A stretch of DNA of 64,000 nt from Nemertoderma westbladi (taxonomy: Eukaryota > Xenacoelomorpha > Nemertodermatida > Nemertodermatidae), in assembly GCA_032718475.1 (NCBI GenBank), contig JAUCBJ010008942.1, positions 29,682 to 93,681 of the forward strand, in the 5' to 3' direction. The position numbers were made by a program, and so were the translations under genes. This document shows positions 47,841-57,835 of this stretch, one piece after another (the first letter of the stretch is position 1; every line of letters starts with the position of its first letter). The notes under the pieces are model-generated. The model saw nothing but the letters and a program-made list of their open reading frames with translations, did no database searches and was not told the DNA's origin.

Positions 47841-48419
47841 GCTATAAAATGAGTGTTTTGCTACGTCATGTGGTAATCGATTATCGACAACAACCACAAA
47901 CTACAGTATTAAATTTAGAGTCTATTACCACAGGCGCATATGGAAATCTATCTCATAGTCTATAAATCATGGAATCATGGAATGTTTTGGCACAGGCATA
48001 GTGAAACCAACTGTCTGACAGTCCAGAAATTAGCAGTCTGACAGTTTGAAGAAATACATACATAAAAAGTCATTAAAAGGACAACAAAACTCATTAAAGG
48101 GGCAACAAAAGTCATTATGCAGAATTCGTAAAAAAAGCTAGATAAAAAAAGTCAAATAAAAGGACATAAAAAATCACTGCCTAACATAAATAACTAGGCC
48201 CTATACGCATAAATATATTATCTCTTAGACCCTCTTGATCTCTAGTAGTGGACCAATTTAAATGGACCTGTGGTAGTCCTGTAACCATGGTCACAAGTCA
48301 CTAAATATATTCTGCCAAATTTAATAGACGTAATATCTAAAAAAAGTTCCATTCTGGATCTAGTGTCTTACATGTTGCCAAGTACGGATAATTAATTCCG
48401 ACCATTCAAGTTTGCCTCT

Positions 48420-49583
48420 GTTGCCAAGGCAACCGATAATATTTGGAATGTGGACAACTTGACAACAATATGAACACTGCAGTATATAGAAACATATTAT
48501 GGACAAAAATTTTAAAATTTATTTATGTTTACTTACTATACTTATCATTGTTCTATTTTTGAGTTACCATGACAACCGCTGAAAACAGATGTTTTTATAC
48601 AAAAATAACTCATTTGGACATAGACTTCCCGATAAGATTTTATGAAACTAGTTATGTGTTTTCTGGACCACTAGTTGGAACTTTTAGTGAAACTCAAAGC
48701 ATTCCCGAAATATCTAATTACCATGGTTACTGTAGTTTAATAAAGTCTATATCATTCAATCTATATTCATAACTCTATTTGTTGCAAAACTGCAATATAT
48801 AGAAACTTAGGGTTTTTCAACTCAATGATAAGGGCAATAGTCGAGCCGATTGAGGTTAATTAGAAAATCCAGTTACCAGGGCAACCAGGCTAAACAGACG
48901 TTTAAATTTATAAAATGATTATTTAAACCATAACATTACGACTTGGTACCAACCCGTTCCCCCACTATATCACTTATTCTCCATCTGAATTACATTGTTC
49001 TATTTCTCAGTTTCCATGACAACCACAGCAAACAGACGATTTAAGAAATTCCACGAAGCTAAGGAAAATCAACTACTTTCGCTAAGAAAGATTTTTCTTA
49101 GCTGAGATGGTCTATTCATAGTGGGCTATTTTACTTGTGTGAGGCAGATTTGGGGTTTTTTAACTCCAGAAAAATCTAGCATTTAAGAGTACCATGAAAT
49201 TTAGCATGTATATACTACTCGTCGAGGCGCATCTTTTGAGATGGGTCTCATATCCAGGAAAAATCTAGTTTCCATGGCAACGGACTTAGAATATAGTCTA
49301 TGTATTTAAGTCAATATTTATAACTCTATTTGGAGGAAAACTATAATAGATATAAACTTGGGGTTTCTCAACACAACTATAAGGTCCATAGCAGAGCCCA
49401 TTGAGGTTAAATAGAAAATCCGGTTACCTTGGCAACCGGGATAAACAGATGTTAAAATTGATCAAATGTTAATTTGAAGACAAAGGACAAGGTGTTATGA
49501 CTTGGGACCAACCCCTACCCCCACTATATAACTTATTCTGCGTCCAAATTTCATTGTTCTATTTTGCAGTTACCATGACAACC
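48420..49583. repeat. Seven X-box-like palindromes, copy 1
   Basis: Seven sites of the form gtt(a/g/t)cc-2-3 bases-(g/a)(g/a)caac occur at 48420, 48563, 48872, 49010, 49269, 49423 and 49569. The first, gttgccaaggcaacc, is a perfect inverted repeat fitting the RFX-factor X-box consensus. They lie in diverged copies of a longer repeat unit. Confidence 0.75.
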
Positions 49584-49801
49584 GCTGAAAACAGATGTTT
49601 TTATACAAAAATTACTCATTTGGACATAGACTTCGCGATAAAATTTTACGAAACTGGGTATGTGTTATCTGGACCACTCGTTGTAACTTTTAGTGAAACT
49701 CAAAACATTCCAGAAATATCTAGTTACCGTGGTGTCTGGAGTTTATTAAAGTCTATATCATACAAGTCTAAATTCATAACTCTATTTGTAGAAAAACCGC
49801 A

Positions 49802-49806
49802 ATAGA
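49802..49806. repeat. Left target-site duplication of element E
   Basis: ataga, repeated at 57033-57037. The uninterrupted site gcaatagatataaac is present in copy 2 near 60270. Confidence 0.95.
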
Positions 49807-50335
49807 TGTGACGGGATCTGCGGATCCCGGTTTATCCGTTGGGTTTTCTATCCACGCGTCCCCGCCGTGTGTGAAAGGTAAAAGAGTTCTGATGTTGGGT
49901 AATATGTATAAAGGTATAATAGTCTGATAGTTGATATAGTATAGTATGACACAACAGGTAATATATAATGGCGGTAGCGGACGGTGACAGAAGTCCCCGT
50001 TCCACCCTACTGATCTGACTGAGTAAACTGAATGAATGATTACAGGTTACTGGTTATATTGCACGGTGGCCTTATTGCTACTCAATCGATGCCTTTCCCC
50101 CCTCTGATTGGTTGATACCCTTGTTGGCACCCCGTGGAGTGTTCCCGTTCACTCCTCCTGTTCTCTCTGGGTTAGGGGTTTGGCCCCTGACCCCTATTGT
50201 GTGTGTCTCCTTTGGGGCCTATTGTCCCCGTTTACTGGGCTGACACGAGGTTGATTGGTAATCAACCTCGTGCTCCCAATATTGCTTTATGGCTCACTCT
50301 ATGGGTTTGTGTTAGCGGAATTGGATAAGCTAACA
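49807..50335 (-). repeat. Element E 3' LTR (529 bp)
   Basis: tgtgacggg to gctaaca, the same as 56504-57032. It includes the perfect 12-bp-arm inverted repeat acgaggttgatt/aatcaacctcgt at about 50244-50270. Confidence 0.96.
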
Positions 50336-50344
50336 CTCCCCCCC

Positions 50345-50373
50345 ATGCTATCTTCCCGGTGAGAAGATAGCAT
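50345..50373. repeat. 11-bp-stem hairpin beside the element E polypurine tract
   Basis: The same arms, atgctatcttc/gaagatagcat, as in C and D. Confidence 0.85.
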
Positions 50374-51261
50374 CCAACTCAAGTGCGCTACAATTCCGCT
50401 GGATCCCGATCTAGCATCGGGTGTGGGGTGGGTATATTTTTTCGGAGTCGGCTTTCCAGGCCGCTCCCTATGGCTATGATGTCACTACCCTCTGGCGTCT
50501 CGTGTCGGGCCGATCGTGCGCTTCTCTCACACAATTTTTGTTTCCCCAACACTCTCACCACTCTACTCCAACTCTCGCATACTCCCGGACCTCCTCGTCC
50601 CACACTCTTCCTCTCACTTCTCCTCCCCCACACTTGAATTGCGCCCACGCTCTCTTCGCACTCCGCACTATTACTCCATCCCTCCTTGACTACCTTATCC
50701 CTTCTGACGAATCTCACCCCCCCTCCGTGCCGTCGCACTCAGGAAATGTGAAATCGTCTGGCGTCTTGTCCCTAGTGCCATAGTCACTTAGCCCCCCAGT
50801 CCCAGTAGCTAATTGAGAAAGGTTGTATGACTATAGTACTTACACCACTCTCTCCGCACCCCGCACTATCACCTCTCCACTCTCTTGTCACTCCCTAAGG
50901 CTTTAATCTCTAATGCTACCCCTGTGCTATCATACTATCTACCTACTGCTTACTAACTCTAACTATCTAACTAACTCTACTAACTACTAACTCTACTCTC
51001 CGCTAACTCTCACTACTTCTGGCTCTAACTAAAGCCTCTAACTTTCTACTAACTCTAACTAGAACTACTAAGTCTAGCTAACTCCTACTAACTCTCTACT
51101 TCTACTAACTCTACTTGACTCCTCTGAGTCTACCAACTCTGCTAACTAGCTCTACTAACTCTACTCCACTAGCTCTGCTAATTCTACTCCACTAGCTCTG
51201 CTAACTCTACTCCACTCTTCTAACTACGTGGCGCCTGCGGTGCCCACAACCACTCTACTAT

Positions 51262-52630
51262 ATGGCACCCTATGTGCCCTTCTACTACTCAACTACCTCT
51301 CTAGCTCTACTACCTGGCACCCTATGTGCCCTCTCTGCTCTACTCTACTACCTGGTACCCTATGTGCCCTCTCTACTACACTACTACCTCTCTAACTCTA
51401 CTACCTGGCACCCTATGTGCCCTCTCTACTACTCTACTCTATCTCTAACTCTCTAACTCTACTACCTGGCACCCTATGTGCCCTTCTACTATTCTACTCT
51501 CTGGCACCCTATGTGCCCTCTCTGCTACCTCTAACACTCTACTCTACTACCTGGCACCCTATGTGCCCTCTCTACTCTTCTACTACCTGGCACCCAATGT
51601 GCCCGTCTCTACTCCTCTACTCCCCCTTTACGTCTCATCGCCTACACGTGACGCTCTGAGTGCCGGCAGAGTGGGTACGTTAATTATGTGAACTACTACT
51701 GACTCTACTAACTCTCTTCTAACTCTACTAACTCCTTTTGTGCCCGGCACCTCTTGTGCCCGGCACCTCTTGTGCCCGGCACCTTCTAACTCTACTAACT
51801 CTCTACTAACTCAACTAACTCTACTACTAACTCAACTAACTCTACTACTAACTCCTTTTGTGCCCGGCACCTCTTGTGCCCGGCACCCACCCTAATTAAC
51901 ATACCCTGCTCTTACATCAAACACATCATCACGCCCGTGCCCCACTAAGTTCAGCGCATTCCCTACTAACTCTAACTACGTGGCGCTTACGGTGCCCACA
52001 ACCCTCTACTGCTACTACTAACACCCCTAACTAGCGGTACTACGTACCCTCTTACTACTCCTAGCTCTCTCTACTAGCTAGCGGTACAACGTACCCTCTT
52101 ACTACTCTAGCTCTCTCTACTAGCTAGTGGTACTACGTACCCTCTTACTCTTACTAACTCTCTAACGGTACTACGTACCCCTTAACTCCTACTCTCTAGC
52201 GGTACTACGTACCCTCTAACTCTAACTCTAGGTACTACGTACCTACTAACTTTCTAACTCTAGGCACTACGTACCTACTAACTAACTAACTTTAGGTACT
52301 ACGTACCTACTAACTCTCTAACTCTAGGCACTACGTACCTACTAACTAACTAACTCTAGGTACTACGTACCTACTAACTAACTAACTTTAGGTACTACGT
52401 ACCTACTAACTCTCTAACTCTAGGCACTACGTACCTACTAACTAACTAACTCTAGGTACTACGTACCTACTAACTCTCTAACTCTAGGTACTACGTACCT
52501 ACTAACTAACTAACTCTAGGTACTACATACCTACTAACTCTAATTCTAACTAGCGGTACTTACATACCCTCTAACTCTCTTCTACTAACGGTACTACACG
52601 TACCCTCCTACTAACTCTTCTACTAACGGT
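51262..52630. repeat. Hairpin arrays in element E
   Basis: Three classes appear in blocks. GGCAC-cctat-GTGCC occurs about eight times (51262-51605). GTGCC-c-GGCAC-type words (tgtgcccggcacc) occur five times (51737-51890). GGTAC-3 bases-GTACC occurs about a dozen times (52033-52630), with a few one-base variants (ggcactacgtacc). The last class is also the second hairpin of element C. Confidence 0.85.
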
Positions 52631-52712
52631 ACTACACGTACCCTCCTTTAACTAACTAACTAACTAACTAACTACCTAACTTCTACCTACTCTATTATTT
52701 AATTATTTTTAA

Positions 52713-55700
52713 TTAAATAATTATTTTATATTTTGTGCGTGGGAAGGGCGTCTCGCCCTCATTCCCACCCCCCTCAGTCCAAAACTTTGGACGACTAAAA
52801 ACTCTCACGTGCCCCTTCTTCCAGTAGGCACTCTCCTGCTGCCCTCCTATACGTCCTCTAACTCTTCGCCACACTCTCTTCGGTGCTACCTTTGCTGGCC
52901 TTCCCCTTCGTATGTGCGCTGGCATTAAGGCCCTCGACGACCCCCGCTCGTCCCTCGGTATACGCGGTGTCTGCCCGTGCAATGCCCCCTCGCACTGTGT
53001 CCGTCCTGCGTGTGTATGCGACACGCCTCCTTCTACTTTCCCGACTCCCTTATGTTTGCTAATGGGCTTCTCTGCCCCTGGTTTAGTCCTTTCATATCCT
53101 TTCCCTTTCCAACACTCTCCGGATCTGTGTCCTTTTACCACACATCGATGACATAGTCCGTTTGCGTCTGTGTAGGCTACACGATCTCGTTTGGGCAACG
53201 CTTGCCAGTACTTGCAACTCCTGGTCTTATGGGTTCCGTCCCGATGTAATTGACATTGGAATCCTGGATTATAGCGCTTCCTGTATAGTCCTTCACGTAT
53301 CGCGCTTAGGTTTATATGTACCGATTTAATGTTTTGGTTGTCTAGACTCGGCCTACTGGGTATATTGGGATTGTTTTTATTTACGGTGTTATTTTCTTTC
53401 TGTCCCTGCCACGGTGTGGCCCTACTACCAGGTAACTGTGGACTGGTAGTCCCCTGTATGGCCGCGTGTGGTGGTGACTGTCCGCATGACCTGCTCTCGT
53501 CCAAGGGGTTCGATGTTCTCGCTCCTATTGGGGTATATTGTCGATATTGTGATGGGGGAATGTCACCCTGTCCCCCCCCGGCCGGTATGTTTGGTACTGG
53601 GGTTGATGTTAATACATTGGGGCCCATACGTCTATCTCCAATAACTCCCCCCTCCCCTGGATATATGTTATGTCCCTGTGTATTATAGTCATGCTGCTGT
53701 ACCAATATAGGCCTACCTACCTCTCGCCTACCTACCGGTATGTACTCCGCGACTTCCGGGTTTAATCCCGTCGTTCGCGCTACCCTATCGCCTACTCTAT
53801 CTCTCCCAGCATGGCCTATAATAGTATGTGCAGTAAGGCCTACAGTATGTCCTGCAGTCTGCATGTGCCCTTCCGAACCGAAGTTTATTCTTCGCGAATC
53901 TCGAATCTCCCCGCGACTACTGCACTCTCGATCGACAGCTATATCCCGTCGGGAAGCTTCTCTCCGATCCCCTCTCCTGTCTCGACTCTGTATTGGTACG
54001 TCTTGTACCCCTCTCTTGGCGTGCGGTGCGTTTCTCCGGGGCGACGGCAATCTCCCGAAGTTCGACCCCACTGGCTCCCTGACTCCATCTCTACTATCGA
54101 CGGTCCGTTATCCGTCCTCGCACTCCTATCGTTCGTGGCGACACCTCTTCTACTATCTTCTCTTCTTCTCTTTTCTGTGTAGTATTCCGGCTCATGAGAT
54201 CTCTCGTCGACCTCCCGGTTGAACTCCACTGTTCTTCTTCTCTCTTCTGATCGGGCTCGACGCTTCATCTGCCCTCTCGCGACGTCAACCTGCCTCTCTC
54301 TGCTCGATCGCACGCCGCCGGGGATACTCGCAATCCCCCTATTACTCTCCGTCGCCGGGTGTTGCGGTTTACCTGATTCGGCCCGCGCATTATCCGCTGA
54401 CGGCTGTGGGACACTCTCTGCCCCCCCTCTCTCGCTACTAATCCCTCGCGGTGGGGTGCCCGTAGCCCCCCCCCCCCCACCCGCCACTTCTAACTTCACT
54501 ATTTCTTACTACACTTCTATACCCCTCTTGTGGGGCATTCTCTGCCCCCCCTCTCTCGCCACTAATCTTATGTGGTGGGGCGCCAGCAGCCCCCCCCCCC
54601 CCCCACTCGCCACATCTAACTTCACTATCTCTCACTTCGTCTCTACACCCCTCTCTAGTCGACGCACTGTCTCTACTACGGCTGGGTCTATTCACCCCCG
54701 CCTCTCTCTCTACTACTGCGTGGCCCATCAGGCCCACCTTGGGTTGGCTCAACCCCGCTACCTCCTGCCTACCAACTACGTGGCCTACCAGGCCGCCGTC
54801 GGGTTGGCTCAACCCTGCCACTTCCTGCCTACTAACTACGTGGCCTACCAGGCCCTCGTCTGCTGAGTTATGTACGTCCGACACGCTCATATTAATAGCA
54901 CCATTCCCAATATTATTTGTTAAATCAATTAAATTATCAGAATTTGAAACGAGATTTAAATTATTTAAATTAGAATTATTTGAATTTTCAAAATTTAAAT
55001 TATTATTCGTACCATCCGAATCATTCTGAATATTTGAACTAATGTTATTATTTGAATTTAAACTTAAATTACTACCACCGGGTAAAATATTATTTCCTGT
55101 AATAAAGGGATTAGGGTTATTTACTACGGTACTATTAATATTATCTACTTCTAACGTACTATTATTACCCCCCCCCGCCCGTACGGCTACACCAGTTCTG
55201 GTTCTCTCGCCCGGTGCCTGTAAGTGGGGGCTCACTCTCTGATATCTCCAACCGCGCCAGTTCTAGTCGGCGCCGTTTAAGTTTGGCCCGATATTGCGCA
55301 AGCAGCGCCAGTCGGACAAGCAAAAGATCTCGCTCACGCTCTTGCTTTAACTCTCTCTCTCTGCACACTCGGAACTCTCTCGCAAGCATCCCAGGCTGCC
55401 TCGCCGGCTCGCTCTCTATTCTCCCCATCATTATCCCGATATGCTCCCGATCTCTATGCTCCTCGGCCCTCTCTCTATCCTCCCTTACCAACTCTAATAA
55501 TGCGGTTTGCTCTCTCAATTGCCCCTCTAACTGTTTCCGCTCTGCCGCCGCCTTTTCTAATTTATACGCCACGCGTTCACTCTCTCGCACCCGTCTTTCT
55601 TTTGCGGAGGATGTAGCAGACTTATCGGTTGCGACGGACTCCCGTCGCCCCTCCGTCCTACTAACTTTCCCCCGCTTCCCGGAACTTCCTCCGACCGACG

Positions 55701-56469
55701 AGACCGAATCCTCGGAATTAACCTCGGATTCGCCCTCCCCAGGTCTCTTCCAACCCACTAACTTAACTTCCCTGGCATCGACTAAGTATGGCCCTATGTA
55801 CACTACACCAGGCCCCATACCCCTACGTTCCCATAGCCCAAACAGTTCGAGGGCAACCCCTATCGCTCTCTCCCTGGCCAGTTCTCCCTGCCCAGAACGC
55901 ACTAGGTGATCAAAGTATCTGTTCGACTCACCTAGTCGTCTCCTCAGTCTCACCTCGTCTATCTTCGCCCCTCCTTTGGCCTCTCTCAGTTGCTCCCGGG
56001 TCGCGAGGTAGGCCCGTCGAAGTCGATCAGAAACCCCGACGTCCTCGTCGCCGACCTCTCTTCCGTCTCTCCGGGTCCGACGTCGTACCGACGGCCCCAC
56101 CGTCGCCGTTCCAGTGGACCGTTCGTCGTCCTCGGCCTGTGGCTGGCCGGTGACATCGGTATGTCGACCCTCGCTCCGCGTCGACTCGTCTTTCTCTTCT
56201 CCTCCCTTCTCGTCTCCTTCCCTCGACTCGCTCTCCGGTTGTAGACGACCCCCCACATCTTGGTTCGCCGGGTTGCTCGTTGTCGACGTGGCGTCAACCT
56301 GCGTCGACGTGGTCGGCGTAGCATCGACCGGCGTCGTGGGTTCGTATCGTCTCGCCGTGGCCTCGCGGATCGTTAGATCGTCGTCCGGGGTCCGCGGCGG
56401 TGTCGTTCCTCTCTCTCGACTCATCGTCGTCTTTGGTGGCTGGCAGCCACGTTGATAACAATCTATCAC
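52713..56469 (-). pseudogene. Element E gag (overlapping frames)
   Basis: The first frame is 56469-55165. Homology to C suggests the second ATG (MSRERGTTPPRTPD, about 56424). It contains GVVYIGPYLVDA and an Arg/Glu coiled coil. It ends just after a run of nine Gs. An overlapping +1 frame (55235-54438) continues with an Asn-rich stretch and four to five GHVV(S/G)RQEVAGL repeats. The next frame (54499-53939) starts at another G run, and 54071-52713 carries NPGFQCQLHRDGTHKT and the CCHC knuckle CHRCVVKGHRSGEC near 53150. After it, the frame is Arg/Gly-rich and shows no protease. Marked as a pseudogene because four frames are needed, although some changes of frame might be real slippage. Confidence 0.7.
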
Positions 56470-56503
56470 TGTCAGGGCAGCTGGGCGGATCTGATTCTGT
56501 CAC

Positions 56504-57032
56504 TGTGACGGGATCTGCGGATCCCGGTTTATCCGTTGGGTTTTCTATCCACGCGTCCCCGCCGTGTGTGAAAGGTAAAAGAGTTCTGATGTTGGGTAAT
56601 ATGTATAAAGGTATAATAGTCTGATAGTTGATATAGTATAGTATGACACAACAGGTAATATATAATGGCGGTAGCGGACGGTGACAGAAGTCCCCGTTCC
56701 ACCCTACTGATCTGACTGAGTAAACTGAATGAATGATTACAGGTTACTGGTTATATTGCACGGTGGCCTTATTGCTACTCAATCGATGCCTTTCCCCCCT
56801 CTGATTGGTTGATACCCTTGTTGGCACCCCGTGGAGTGTTCCCGTTCACTCCTCCTGTTCTCTCTGGGTTAGGGGTTTGGCCCCTGACCCCTATTGTGTG
56901 TGTCTCCTTTGGGGCCTATTGTCCCCGTTTACTGGGCTGACACGAGGTTGATTGGTAATCAACCTCGTGCTCCCAATATTGCTTTATGGCTCACTCTATG
57001 GGTTTGTGTTAGCGGAATTGGATAAGCTAACA
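56504..57032 (-). repeat. Element E 5' LTR (529 bp)
   Basis: Identical by eye to 49807-50335. It is followed on the right by the TSD ataga (57033-57037). Confidence 0.96.
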
Positions 57033-57835
57033 ATAGATATAAACTTGGGGTTTCTCAACTCAACTATAAGGTCCATATACATTGCTTGTATATTATACAA
57101 GCCGTTCGAGGTTAATTACACAATCCAGTTCCCTGCAAACAATTTAACGTTAATAATGCATTAATATACGTTATTTTCTGACAATGCCAACGTTAATTAT
57201 TAACGTAAAAAATACATATAAATAACGTTAGTTTGGCCGCCCTTTAACAGTGAAATAATCCAACAATTAGATAATAAATTGACTAAGCCTAAAGTAGGAG
57301 CTGTATTGAATGTTAACCAAATTAATATATAAATTACTACAATATTATATAATTCAACAAAATCCTATTAAAAATATTGCAAGTAACCAGGAAATTTAAT
57401 TAATTTATCAATATGTAATGCTGAACACAGAATACAGGTCGACGCATGTCGATTTTACCCTGGAGAGGTATAGTTTTGATTGCTACAATAATATTCATCC
57501 CCATCTGCTACAATTAGAAGTCGACTATTACATAATAATAGTATAATTACAATATAATTAAAACAATTAATTGTTATAATTATATAGTTAATAAAAACAG
57601 TATATCATTCGGGGGAATGAATTTATAGGTCATCTAATTAATTGTTTAAAAATTAGCAAACAATACAATGTAATTACATTGATAAAACCCATAAATAAAA
57701 CTTGGATATAAAATGTAAAATCGGGATGCAAAAGATCACTTTCTGTGCTAAGAAAGGACAATTTTATACAACTTGTCTGGATACAAGCGGTCCGTTTACC
57801 TTACAAAATGAAAAATAAGAATGTGCGAAGTTAAA

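Larger units (their letters stand above)
50336..52712 (-). other. Element E 3' region: tandem repeats and hairpin arrays
   Basis: There is no coding sequence. Next to the LTR come the G-rich polypurine tract (minus strand), the shared 11-bp-stem hairpin (50345-50373), then pyrimidine-rich sequence like that of element D. From about 50940 to 52690 the plus strand is built of ctaact/ctacta repeats with three classes of short hairpin. Confidence 0.85.
49807..57032 (-). mobile_element. Element E: young non-autonomous family-2 BEL/Pao element
   Basis: 7226 bp, with 529-bp LTRs that I find identical by eye and a perfect 5-bp TSD. On the minus strand it has a short leader and gag with a zinc knuckle. 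After 52713 it has about 2.4 kb of tandem-repetitive noncoding sequence in place of protease, reverse transcriptase, RNase H and integrase. It is related to element C in LTR, gag and overall plan. With identical LTRs it must have moved recently, so it relied on enzymes supplied by another element. Confidence 0.95.
47365..57835. repeat. Segmental tandem duplication, copy 1 (contains element E)
   Basis: Leaving out 49807-57037 (element E and one TSD copy), this is about 3240 bases, nearly identical to 57836-61074. The left edge lies in the minisatellite. The copy 1/copy 2 junction joins gcgaagttaa to aatcgtttattg at 57831-57840. A few differences, for example around 57747-57775, separate the copies. 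No host gene is visible in it. A 67-codon frame at 48569 and a related 102-codon frame at 49497 are discussed under findings. Confidence 0.9.

Noticed and set aside
51262-51691. Several 60-80 codon frames in the hairpin array of element E
   Set aside because: They arise from tandem repeats such as ggcaccctatgtgcc, give low-complexity peptides, and lie on the strand opposite to the element's genes.
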